Shown: positions 15,555 through 22,263 of the stretch, piece by piece
Layout: each line of letters begins with the position of its first letter
Numbering within the stretch: position 1 is the stretch's first letter
Source: Hydrogenophaga sp.
GTDB lineage: Bacteria; Pseudomonadota; Gammaproteobacteria; Burkholderiales; Burkholderiaceae_C
NCBI GenBank assembly: GCA_018993155.1
Contig: JAGKSX010000128.1
Span: forward strand, 1 to 32,804
Direction: 5' to 3'
DNA length: 32,804 nt
Notes under the pieces: model-generated
Told to the model about the DNA's origin: nothing
The model's database searches: none
The model's input: only the letters and a program-made list of their open reading frames with translations
Translations under genes and position numbers: made by a program

Positions 15555-16100
15555 CTAGACCGGTCGCAGCGGCACGTGCGGGACGGTGGCCCGCAGCACC
15601 CGGATGCGGTCCTGCGCGGAGACCTCGCCGCCGTGCAGCACCACCGCCATCACCCCGGCCTTGCGCACCAGCTCCCCATCGGCCGTGTGGCCGAGCACTG
15701 CGGCCAGCAGGCCGGGCTGGAAACGATCGATCTGCACGCAGGGGTTGCGCAAACCGGTAATGCGCACCCGCGCCTGGGCCCCCAGCTGCAGTTCGGTGCC
15801 GGTGGACAGCTCCAGCAGATCGATGCCTTCGGTGGTGATGTTCTCGCCCAGATCGCCGGGGTGCACCGTGTGCCCCTGGTGGGCCAGGGCGATAAACAAC
15901 TCGGCCTGCAGCAGGTGCACCTGGCGCAGGTTGGGCTGGCTGGGATCGCGCGCCACGCGCGAGAGGTGCTGCACCGTCGCCCCGCAGTGCGCATCGCCCT
16001 GCACGCCCAAGCCCTCGAGCAGGGTGATCGCATGCACCCGCTCCTTGGAGAAGTGGTGCAGGCGGCTCCGGTGGACGGCGATCACTCGGGCGTCGTTCAT
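15555..16100 (-). CDS. MOSC-domain protein
   Basis: A 181-residue protein made of a single MOSC domain, the fold found in the C-terminus of molybdenum-cofactor sulfurase and in YiiM-like reductases. Visible signatures are GVQGDAHCG (32-40), QVHLLQAELF, GDLGENITTEGIDL (82-95) and a conserved cysteine in RNPCVQI (C121), which fits the residue proposed to bind the cofactor or sulfur. No partner domain or flavin/iron-sulfur module is present. The start at 16100 (MNDARVIAV) gives the compact domain; a 43-residue in-frame extension upstream has no domain character. A molybdenum link to SoxC is possible but not shown by the context. Confidence 0.85.
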   Translation of the reverse strand: MNDARVIAVHRSRLHHFSKERVHAITLLEGLGVQGDAHCGATVQHLSRVARDPSQPNLRQVHLLQAELFIALAHQGHTVHPGDLGENITTEGIDLLELSTGTELQLGAQARVRITGLRNPCVQIDRFQPGLLAAVLGHTADGELVRKAGVMAVVLHGGEVSAQDRIRVLRATVPHVPLRPV

Positions 16101-16237
16101 GGTGCGTTCCGTTTTAGCACACAGGCCGTTTTCCAGTGAGCCCAGGGCCACCTCCACGTCGGTGTCCTGGCGCACAGACCCGCCCCCGGGGCGAGAGGCA
16201 CATTGGACCGCATGAACCTGTCCCACAAGGAGCGACC

Positions 16238-16825
16238 ATGAACCTCTTTCCTATCCCATTCCCCGTTTCTCACCGCCATGCCCTGCTGGCAGCGGTGGCT
16301 GTGCTGGGCCTCGCCGGCTGCGGCTCCCGCCCGCCCGTGAGTTCCCAGGCCTACCCTTCACCGGTGTACCAGTCGCCCGCCCCGGGCCAGGCGGTGGTGC
16401 GCGACTACCGGCGCCGCGAGTCGGAAACCCTGTACGAGGTGCCGGTGAGCGCCTCGCGCGCCATCTACGGCGGTGGGCAGCGCTGCTGGATCGAGCGCGA
16501 GGAAGTCGAGCGCCGGCGCAGCGTGCCGGGCGCGATCGTCGGCGGTGTCATCGGCGGCATTCTGGGCCACCAGATCGGCGGCGGTTCCGGGCGCGACATC
16601 GCCACCGTGGGTGGCGCGGTGGCGGGTGCGGCCGTGGGCTCCAACGTGGGCCGCAACAACCCGCAGACGCAGGAGGTGCAGCGCTGCTCCAACGTGAGCA
16701 GCGACAGCGCGCCCGAGTACTGGGACGTGAGCTACACCTTCCGTGGCGTGCAGCACCACGTGCAGATGAGCTCCCCTCCAGGGCGCACCATCCTGGTCAA
16801 CGAGAACGGCGAACCGCGCCTCTGA
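16238..16825 (+). CDS. Glycine-zipper outer-membrane lipoprotein (17 kDa antigen-like)
   Basis: A 195-residue lipoprotein: hydrophobic signal with lipobox LAGC (C28), a Pro/Ser-rich linker, two cysteines (C82-region QRCW and QRCS later) and a glycine-zipper hairpin (AIVGGVIGGILGHQIGGG and AVAGAAVGSNVG). The C-terminal part EYWDVSYTFRGVQHHVQMSS.PG resembles the conserved end of Rickettsia 17 kDa surface-antigen family proteins. An AAGGAG ribosome site precedes the ATG. It is divergent from the MOSC gene over 137 bp. The family's exact function is not known; envelope integrity is a reasonable guess. Confidence 0.85.
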   Translation: MNLFPIPFPVSHRHALLAAVAVLGLAGCGSRPPVSSQAYPSPVYQSPAPGQAVVRDYRRRESETLYEVPVSASRAIYGGGQRCWIEREEVERRRSVPGAIVGGVIGGILGHQIGGGSGRDIATVGGAVAGAAVGSNVGRNNPQTQEVQRCSNVSSDSAPEYWDVSYTFRGVQHHVQMSSPPGRTILVNENGEPRL

Positions 16826-16840
16826 GGGCGGGTCGCCGCG

Positions 16841-17326
16841 TCAGGCGCTGTCCGCCACGTGGCGGGCGGCGCGCCGGACTTCCGTCAGACGGGTCCGCAG
16901 GGCCAACGCGGGCCGTTCGCCTTCGAGCCATTCGTTGGGGGTCACGAACCAGAGCCCGAGTTCCGGGCCCTGCAGCACACCCCCCAATTCCGCGCACACC
17001 ATCGGCACCTCCGGGTGCACCATGGCGCGTTCCAGGTCGAACTGGAACAGGGGCAGCACGATGCCCCAGGGGCTGTCCATGGCCACCGCCATGCCCGAGA
17101 CGATCCAGCGCGCCACCAGCGAGACCGGCTGGGAGATCTGCAGTTGGGCGTCGCGCAGCGCCTGCTGCCGGATCAGGTCGGCCAGCTCGTCACCGCTGAC
17201 CAGTCCCCCCGTGTCGGCGAACGCCGCGGCAATGGACATCCACCGGTGCGGCTCGCTCGCGGCGGGTGGCGGCGCCATCTGACAGCGCTTCATCGGAGCG
17301 GCGGTGGGCAGGTAGAGGTCGGCCAT
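16841..17326 (-). CDS. Paralogue 1: protein resembling the Xre/MbcA/ParS antitoxin toxin-binding domain
   Basis: A 161-residue protein with no signal or membrane segment. Its core reads GGLVSGDELADLIR (40-53), QPVSLVARWIVS, LPLFQFD (91-97) and WFVTPNEWLEGERPALAL (126-143). The FQFD segment followed by a WxxTPNxxLxGxxPxxxL helix is the pattern of the DUF2384-type toxin-binding domain found in antitoxins of RES-domain toxins. I see no helix-turn-helix of the usual Xre kind and no RES toxin nearby. The start at 17326 has AGGGG upstream. Its closest relative is the next gene upstream, which suggests tandem duplication. Function is not known. Confidence 0.75.
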   Translation of the reverse strand: MADLYLPTAAPMKRCQMAPPPAASEPHRWMSIAAAFADTGGLVSGDELADLIRQQALRDAQLQISQPVSLVARWIVSGMAVAMDSPWGIVLPLFQFDLERAMVHPEVPMVCAELGGVLQGPELGLWFVTPNEWLEGERPALALRTRLTEVRRAARHVADSA

Positions 17327-17475
17327 GGAATTCCCCTGGTAGATGGTCCCGTGCGGGGTGGTGCGCGAGGACATCCGAGAATGCCGCAGGCCATGCGCTG
17401 GGGTCTGGAACAAGGCACGCAGCGACATGCCGGGGGCACATACCGGCCGCACGCGGGCACCAAATGCGGTCAGGC

Positions 17476-17997
17476 TCAGCCGCCGAGCGCCACGTAGCGG
17501 TCGGCGCGGGCGGCGTACCGCACGGCCTGCAGGGTGGTCTGCATGGCCAGGGCCGGCCGCTCGCCGTGCAGCCATTCGTTGGGGGTCACGAACCACAGCG
17601 CCAGCTCCGCGCCTTCCAGCACATCGCGCAGTTCCGCCAGCACGACGGCCACCCCGGGTTGCAGCGAGGCGCGCGGCAGATCGAACTGGAACATGGGCAG
17701 CAGGTGGCCCCACGGGCTGTCGATCGACACCACCGAGCGCGACACGATCCAGCGGGCCACGAGCGACACCGGCTCGCTCACCCGCAGGCTCGTGTCCAGC
17801 AGGCACTGCTCCCGGATGCGCGTGGCCAGTTCGTCGCCGCTGATCAGGCCGCCGGTGTCGGCGAAGGCCGAGGCGGTGGCCATCCAATGGCACGGTGGCA
17901 TGCCATCAGCCTGTTGCGGCGGTGCAGGCAGTTCGACCACAGTGTCGTTGAACCAGGTTGAGACGGGCGTTTCGGTGAACGGGCGGACATCGGCCAT
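17476..17997 (-). CDS. Paralogue 2: protein resembling the Xre/MbcA/ParS antitoxin toxin-binding domain
   Basis: A 173-residue paralogue of the next gene downstream on the same strand. Shared blocks are AFADTGGLISGDELA (44-58), EPVSLVARWIVS, DSPWG.LLPMFQFD (93-106) and LWFVTPNEWLHGERPALAM (134-152). The N-terminal 35 residues differ (MADVRPFTETP, then a proline-rich stretch) and look disordered. The start at 17997 has GGAG upstream; a longer opening to 18210 would run into the slyX region on the other strand. The 149 bp between the two paralogues shows no gene, terminator or clear operator. Function is not known; it could be an orphan antitoxin-like regulator or a toxin-independent member of the family. 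Confidence 0.75.
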   Translation of the reverse strand: MADVRPFTETPVSTWFNDTVVELPAPPQQADGMPPCHWMATASAFADTGGLISGDELATRIREQCLLDTSLRVSEPVSLVARWIVSRSVVSIDSPWGHLLPMFQFDLPRASLQPGVAVVLAELRDVLEGAELALWFVTPNEWLHGERPALAMQTTLQAVRYAARADRYVALGG

Positions 17998-18139
17998 GGG
18001 GCTCCTCCAGGTGGGGTGCGCACAAGGCGCTTGGATGCCTTCGAGGGTGGCTCGCCCGCTTTCCAACGTCTGTGCGATGACACACAGTGGCTTTTGCGCC
18101 ACGGCCCTGTCCTTCCCGTTCTTGTCGTCCAATAGGGGC

Positions 18140-18379
18140 ATGACCACGACCTCCCCCGTCCCCGTCCTGGGCGCCGACACCGAGCAGCGCCTGACCGAAC
18201 TCGAAATCAAGGCCAGCTACGCCGACGACCTGCTCGACACGCTCAACCAGCTGGTGGCGCGCCAGCAGGAACAGATCGACCTGCTGCTGCGCGAGGTCGG
18301 CCGCCTGCGCCAGCAGGGCGGGCCAGACGCCGCACCCGCCGTGCGCAACCTGCGCGACGAGCTGCCGCCGCACTACTGA
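18140..18379 (+). CDS. slyX: SlyX-family protein
   Basis: A 79-residue cytosolic coiled-coil protein: TEQRLTELEIKASYADDLLDTLNQLVARQQEQIDLLLREV (14-53) is a continuous heptad-like helix, and the protein ends in DELPPHY, the hallmark C-terminus of SlyX. The role of SlyX is unknown. It is divergent from the second antitoxin-like paralogue over 142 bp and convergent with the flavin-reductase gene, 18 bp away. Confidence 0.93.
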   Translation: MTTTSPVPVLGADTEQRLTELEIKASYADDLLDTLNQLVARQQEQIDLLLREVGRLRQQGGPDAAPAVRNLRDELPPHY

Positions 18380-18400
18380 GGCGAAGGCCTGCGGGCCTCA
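18377..18400. terminator. Inverted repeat spanning two convergent stop codons
   Basis: TGAGGC (including the slyX stop) and GCCTCA (including the complement of the opposite gene's stop) form a 6-bp stem with a GC-rich interior. It may act as a weak bidirectional terminator, but there is no T-run on either side. Confidence 0.3.
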
Positions 18401-19006
18401 GCCGCTGCCCACCTGCAGCGACGCGCCCGTTGCGTAGAACTGCCCCCCGGCCACGTAGTGCAGGGTGCGCAGATGATCGGGCGCGCCATCGAAGTGCCAG
18501 CGCCCTGCGCGGAACACCCGCTCGTCCGCCCAGGCACCCACCACCTCGCCGATGAACAGGTCGTAGGTGGTCTGGTTGTGCGGTTCGGGCATCAGCCGGC
18601 ACACCAGCCAGGCCACGCAGCCTTCCACCAGCGGCACGGCCTCGTGCCCGGGGGCGTGGAAGGTCTTCACCCCGTGGCGCGCGAGCTTGTCCGGCACGGT
18701 GAGTGCGCTGTCGGTGCCCACGCCAAGCGTGAGCGCGGCCAGGCCGACCGACGGCACGCACAGCGCAAAAGTGCCGCTGCCCTCCACCAGCGCGCGCGTG
18801 CGCGTGGCCTTGTCGATCACCACCGTCACCTTGGGCGGTGAAAAATCCAGCGCGCAGGCCCAGGCGGCCGACATCACGTTGACCTCACCCGCGTGGGCCG
18901 AGGACACGAGCACGGTGGGGCCGTGGTTGATGAGGCGGTAGGCCTTGTCGAGGGGAACGGGCTGGAAGAAGCGGGGTTCGGGTGCCGGGGTGGTCATGCC
19001 CGGCAT
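18398..19006 (-). CDS. Flavin-reductase-like FMN-binding protein
   Basis: A 202-residue protein of the flavin reductase-like (split-barrel FMN-binding) family. Typical segments are GPTVLVSSAHAGEVNVMSAAWACALDFSPPKVTVVI (29-64), TFALCVPSVGLAA and a C-terminal LFIGEVVGAWAD.....F...W; these build the FMN pocket. It is likely a cytosolic flavin reductase or isomerase-like oxidoreductase of unknown substrate. The start could be 19006 or the ATG three codons on at 18997 (MTTPAPEP); neither has a strong ribosome site. It is 15 bp after the crotonase gene and probably co-transcribed with it. Confidence 0.85.
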   Translation of the reverse strand: MPGMTTPAPEPRFFQPVPLDKAYRLINHGPTVLVSSAHAGEVNVMSAAWACALDFSPPKVTVVIDKATRTRALVEGSGTFALCVPSVGLAALTLGVGTDSALTVPDKLARHGVKTFHAPGHEAVPLVEGCVAWLVCRLMPEPHNQTTYDLFIGEVVGAWADERVFRAGRWHFDGAPDHLRTLHYVAGGQFYATGASLQVGSG

Positions 19007-19021
19007 TGTGCAGAGCCGGCC

Positions 19022-19747
19022 TCAGGTCCGCTGGTCGCCGGGGCCGGTGACCGCGTCCGCCAAGGGGTTCAACCGCTGGTGGACGGCGGTCTCGCGCGCC
19101 AGCGACGCGCCGAAGTCGCCCAGCTGCTCGCGGTGCACCAGTTGCTTGACTTCCGCCAGCAGCGCCGGGCTGCTGCGCGCGAGCTGTTGCGCCAGCTCGC
19201 GCGCCTGGGCCTGCAATGCGCTGTCCTCCACCACCTGCCACACCAGGCCCCAGCGCTCGGCATCCACGGCGGCCAGCTCCTGCCCCAGCATCAGCAGGCC
19301 CTTGGCCTTCTGCAGCCCGACCAGGCGCGGCAGCAGCGCGGCCACGCCGCCGGTGCCGAACAGGCCCACCTGCACCTCGGGCAGCGCGAAGCGCGCACCG
19401 CGCGCGGCCACGGCAAGGTCTCCGTTGAGCATGAGCTCGACCCCCGCGCCCACCACCCAGCCCTGCACCGCAATCACCACCGGCTGGGGGCAGCGCACGA
19501 GCAGCGAGGCCAGGGCCTGCAGGGTCTCGACGAAGGCGGGGGTGGGCGGGTCGTCGCGGTCCTTGCCGGCGCAGAAAGCGCGGCCTTCGCCGCTGAGCAG
19601 GATGACCCGCACTGCCGGGTCGGCCACGCCGGCCTGCACCGCCGCCAGCAGGTCGCGCGCGAGCGCGAGCGTGAGGGCATTGAGGCGTTCGGGCCGGTTC
19701 AGGCGCAGCTCAAGCACGCCCGCATCGAGGGTCTGGATCAGGTGCAT
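19022..19747 (-). CDS. Enoyl-CoA hydratase/isomerase family protein
   Basis: A 241-residue crotonase-fold protein. LRLNRPERLNALT (14-26) and CAGKDRDD (59-66) form the CoA-binding/oxyanion region, and VVGAGVELMLNGDLAVAA (98-115) the second oxyanion loop. E104 in GVEL and E124 in PEVQVG occupy the positions of the two catalytic glutamates of hydratases, so hydratase or isomerase activity is plausible. The substrate cannot be told. It is 58 bp downstream of the NmrA-like gene; a GGGCCCG/CGGGCCC hairpin (19785-19803) lies in that gap without a T-run, so co-transcription with the ECF41 target operon is possible. Confidence 0.88.
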   Translation of the reverse strand: MHLIQTLDAGVLELRLNRPERLNALTLALARDLLAAVQAGVADPAVRVILLSGEGRAFCAGKDRDDPPTPAFVETLQALASLLVRCPQPVVIAVQGWVVGAGVELMLNGDLAVAARGARFALPEVQVGLFGTGGVAALLPRLVGLQKAKGLLMLGQELAAVDAERWGLVWQVVEDSALQAQARELAQQLARSSPALLAEVKQLVHREQLGDFGASLARETAVHQRLNPLADAVTGPGDQRT

Positions 19748-19805
19748 GGGCGAGAGCGTACACGCGGCGCCATCGCAGGGCGCTGGGCCCGACCACCGGG
19801 CCCCG

Positions 19806-20546
19806 CTAGGAGGCCAGCCACTGCGCCAGAGAGACCTTCCCGATGCGCGCGTTGGGGCCGGGAATGAGGGCGTTGCCCTCCAGCGGCGAACCGAAATACG
19901 TGGCCCTGGGGTCCGACACCACCTCGCGCCGATCCTGGCGCGCCTGGAACACCTGGCGGACGAGCTGGTCCAGCGGCACGGCTTCGGGCCCCGCCACTTC
20001 GCAGGTGCCGTTGAGCGGTGCCTGCACCGCCACGTCCGCCAGCGCCACGGCCACGTCGCTCGCCGCGATGGGCCGCAACGGCGCCGAGGGCAGGCGCACG
20101 GTCTGGCCTTCGGTGGCCGCCTGGGCGATCGGCATCAGGAACTCGTGGAACTGGGTGGCGCGCACAAGGGTGTAGGGCACCGGCCCGGCCTGGATCAGCG
20201 CTTCCTGCGCCACCTTGGCACGGAAATAGCCGCTCGCCGGCACGCGCTCCGAACCCACCACCGACAGGGCGACGAAGTGCCCCACGCCGGCGCGCGCGCT
20301 GACGTCCAGCAGGTTGCGGGTGGAGGCGCGGAAGAAGTGCATCACTGCCTCGTCCTCGAACGATGGCGAGTTGCTGACGTCCACCACCACCTGCGCACCG
20401 GCCAGGGCCTCGCTCAGGCCCTCGCCCGTGACGGCGTTGACGCCCGACGACGGCGAGGCCGCCGTCACCGCATGGCCGGCCTGGCGCAGCAGGGCGGTGA
20501 GTTGCTTTCCGATGAGGCCGCTGCCTCCGATGACCACGATGTTCAT
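19806..20546 (-). CDS. NmrA-like NAD(P)-binding protein, probable ECF41 target (the epimerase of a COE set)
   Basis: A 246-residue short-chain NAD(P)-binding protein (NmrA/atypical SDR) starting MNIVVIGGSGLIGKQL, with the GGSGLIG nucleotide motif at 7-13. It continues with VVVDVSNSPSFED, VGHFVALSVVGSER, YFRAKVAQEALIQ and VPYTLVRATQFHEF. The YxxxK of this segment (YFRAK) fits the SDR family. The start overlaps the stop of the upstream decarboxylase-like gene as ATGA and has GGAG upstream, so the two are translationally coupled. Together they match the carboxymuconolactone decarboxylase/oxidoreductase/epimerase (COE) genes that neighbour ECF41 sigma factors. Substrate unknown. Confidence 0.9.
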   Translation of the reverse strand: MNIVVIGGSGLIGKQLTALLRQAGHAVTAASPSSGVNAVTGEGLSEALAGAQVVVDVSNSPSFEDEAVMHFFRASTRNLLDVSARAGVGHFVALSVVGSERVPASGYFRAKVAQEALIQAGPVPYTLVRATQFHEFLMPIAQAATEGQTVRLPSAPLRPIAASDVAVALADVAVQAPLNGTCEVAGPEAVPLDQLVRQVFQARQDRREVVSDPRATYFGSPLEGNALIPGPNARIGKVSLAQWLAS

Positions 20547-21001
20547 GCGATCTCCTTCTCGGGGACGGGTGCGTGCATGCCCACGGCCATGCGGTTCCAG
20601 GCATTGATCTGGGCGATGGTCCAGCACAGCTCGACGATTTCCTGGTCGCTGAGCTGGTGCTGCAACTGCGCGAAATCCGCGTCGCGGTCAGCGTGGTGCT
20701 CCGCCAGGCGGGTCAGGGATTCGGCCCAGTTCAGCGCCGCACGCTCGCGCTCGCTGTACAGGCTGGTCTCGCGCCAGGTCACGAGGCTGTTGATGCGCTG
20801 CCAGCGCTCGCCGTGCTTGCGCAGGTCGCGCACGTGCATGTCCACGCAGAAGGCGCAGCCGTTGAGCTGCGAAACGCGCGTCTTCACGAGTTCGATCAGG
20901 ATCGTGCCGAGCGAGGAGCCGGCGGTGGTGGCACCGACGGCAGCCATGGCCTGGTAGGCCTTGGGTGCGATCTCGGTCCAGGGGAGTCGGGGGGATTTCA
21001 T
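20543..21001 (-). CDS. Carboxymuconolactone decarboxylase/AhpD-like protein, ECF41 target
   Basis: A 152-residue all-helical AhpD-fold protein with the redox motif CAFCVDMH (C49, C52, H56), which in AhpD supports peroxidase-type chemistry. The rest follows the pattern of the family (LIELVKTRVSQLNGC, ERERAALNWAESLTRL, LCWTIAQINAWNRMAV). The start at 21001 gives the standard N-terminus MKSPRLPWTEIAP; the in-frame extension further upstream would enter the MITE. An exact ECF41-type promoter lies 39-65 bases upstream of the start. It is the first gene of a coupled pair with the NmrA-like gene. Confidence 0.92.
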   Translation of the reverse strand: MKSPRLPWTEIAPKAYQAMAAVGATTAGSSLGTILIELVKTRVSQLNGCAFCVDMHVRDLRKHGERWQRINSLVTWRETSLYSERERAALNWAESLTRLAEHHADRDADFAQLQHQLSDQEIVELCWTIAQINAWNRMAVGMHAPVPEKEIA

Positions 21002-21039
21002 GCTTCGTCTTTCAGAGGGTTGGGGAACACACCTCTGAA

Positions 21040-21066
21040 GACGGTCAAGGCCTCGGGTTTGTGACA
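21040..21066 (-). promoter_or_regulatory. ECF41-type promoter of the decarboxylase/epimerase operon
   Basis: On the minus strand TGTCACA (21066-21060) and CGTC (21043-21040) are separated by exactly 16 bases, matching the promoter known for group ECF41 sigma factors. The same pattern, with AA.CCG after the -35, precedes the sigma gene at 22254-22228. The MITE starts only 4 bases upstream of the -35 element (after the TA). Confidence 0.88.
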
Positions 21067-21070
21067 GGTA

Positions 21071-21336
21071 GGGCCTGTTCACCCTATTTTTCCAAGATGC
21101 GTTGCGGATCAAAAAGGCCCTGCGCAAGGCGCGAAACGCAGACGGGCCGGTGGCCCGGCGAGGCTTCGCAACGCAGCGCAGGGCCTTTTTGGCCGCAACC
21201 CGAAGGGAATGGGTTGAAAACAGCGCCACTCTTCGTTGCACTCCTAGGCCAGACCCCCAGTCTGGCCGTCGTCGCGCGCCTCGATTGGCGCTGTTTTCAA
21301 CCCATTCGCATTTGGAAAAATAGGGTCAACAGGCCC
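21071..21336. mobile_element. 266-bp palindromic MITE-like element with TA target duplication
   Basis: Terminal inverted repeats of 25 bp (21071-21095 and 21312-21336) match at 24 positions, beginning GGGCCTGTT and ending AACAGGCCC, and are flanked on both sides by TA (21069-21070 and 21337-21338). Inside are a perfect 15-bp inverted repeat (21111-21125/21176-21190), a perfect 21-bp one (21208-21228/21286-21306) and an 8-bp one (21247-21254/21260-21267). No transposase is encoded. TA duplication fits elements mobilised by IS630/Tc1-type transposases (inference). Confidence 0.85.
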
Positions 21337-22218
21337 TAGGTCGCGGCCCAGCGCGACGGCGATGCGCGCGAGCTTGTCGGGGTTGCGTTGCACATGCAGG
21401 CGCAGGATGCGCTCGCCGTCGGTCACGAACGACTGCGCCGACTCCAGCCCGCCCCGGATGAAACGCAGCAGGCCCCACTGCCCGTTGAGCACCACGACCT
21501 CGAAGCGCACGCCTTCGCCGAAGCGCCGGTGCGTGGCGTAGTAGAGCTGCGCGATGCGCCGCCCGCCCACCAGCGGCACGCCGAAGCTGGGCACCTTGCC
21601 GCCGCCGTCGCCGATCAGTTGCGCGTCCTCGGCCAGCAGCGACTGCAGCCGGTGAAACTGCCCGGTGGCGGCCGCATCGGCAAAGCCGCGCAGCAGGCGC
21701 AGCTGGGCCTCGCGCGGCACGATGTGGCGCGGCCGGTCGTCCTGCAGCTGCGCCTTGGCGCGGTGCACGATCTGGCGGCAGGCGCTCTCGGTCTTGCCCA
21801 GGGCCTCGGCCACCTCGCCGTAGTCGGCGTCGAACACCTCGCGCAGCAGAAAGGCCGCGCGCGCCTCGGGTGCGAGCCGCTCCAGCATGGCGAGAAAAGC
21901 CACCGACACGTCGTCGGCGCGCTCCAGCAGCTGTTCGGGCGTCACCGGCGCATCGGCCAGCAGCGGCTCGGGCAGCCAGGTGCCGATGTAGTGCTCGCGC
22001 TGCACCTTGGCGCTGCGCAGGCGGTCGATCGCCAGGCGCGTGGTCACGGTCACCAGCCAGGCCTCGCTGCTGTCCAGATCGGCGTGCGCGGCCTCGTGCC
22101 AGCGCAGCCAGGCGTCCTGCACCACCTCCTCGGCTTCGGCTGGCGAGCCCAGCATGCGGTAGGCGATGCCCTGCAGCCGGGGGCGCAGGCGGTGGAAGGT
22201 GGTGGTGGGATCGTTCAT
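21244..22218 (-). CDS. ECF41-type RNA polymerase sigma factor with SnoaL-like C-terminal domain and a MITE-derived tail
   Basis: Sigma-70 family factor of 324 residues. Regions 2 and 4 are at about 1-75 (RPRLQGIAYRMLGSPAEAEE, VVQDAWLRWHEA) and 105-160 (MLERLAPEARAAFLLREVFD, YGEVAEALGKTESACRQIVH). The SnoaL-like extension follows from about 170. All three ECF41 signature motifs are present: WLPEPL (81-86), DGGGK (204-208) and NPDKL (279-283). In this group the extension controls sigma activity in place of a separate anti-sigma factor. Residues 295-324 are encoded by the MITE, which removed the original stop. An exact TGTCACA-N16-CGTC promoter ends 9 bases before the ATG, so autoregulation and a leaderless or nearly leaderless mRNA are likely. 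Confidence 0.93.
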   Translation of the reverse strand: MNDPTTTFHRLRPRLQGIAYRMLGSPAEAEEVVQDAWLRWHEAAHADLDSSEAWLVTVTTRLAIDRLRSAKVQREHYIGTWLPEPLLADAPVTPEQLLERADDVSVAFLAMLERLAPEARAAFLLREVFDADYGEVAEALGKTESACRQIVHRAKAQLQDDRPRHIVPREAQLRLLRGFADAAATGQFHRLQSLLAEDAQLIGDGGGKVPSFGVPLVGGRRIAQLYYATHRRFGEGVRFEVVVLNGQWGLLRFIRGGLESAQSFVTDGERILRLHVQRNPDKLARIAVALGRDLGPVDPIFPNANGLKTAPIEARDDGQTGGLA

Positions 22219-22227
22219 GACCTGCCA

Positions 22228-22254
22228 GACGGGCGAGCGCCCGGTTTTGTGACA
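22228..22254 (-). promoter_or_regulatory. ECF41-type autoregulatory promoter of the sigma gene
   Basis: TGTCACA (22254-22248), 16 bases, then CGTC (22231-22228), identical in elements and spacing to the promoter at 21066-21040. The -10 element ends 9 bases before the sigma ATG at 22218, so transcription should start within a few bases of the start codon. Confidence 0.88.
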
Positions 22255-22263
22255 GGCGCGATG

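Noticed and set aside
15555-16100. MOSC protein as a dedicated SoxC maturation factor
   Set aside because: The distance from sox and the convergent position with thiE give no support; only the general molybdenum link remains.
16841-17997. Toxin-antitoxin operon
   Set aside because: Both genes look antitoxin-like and are paralogues of each other; there is no RES or other toxin gene next to them.
19785-19803. Terminator between the NmrA-like gene and the crotonase gene
   Set aside because: A 7-bp GGGCCCG/CGGGCCC stem is present, but no T-run follows it on the minus strand.
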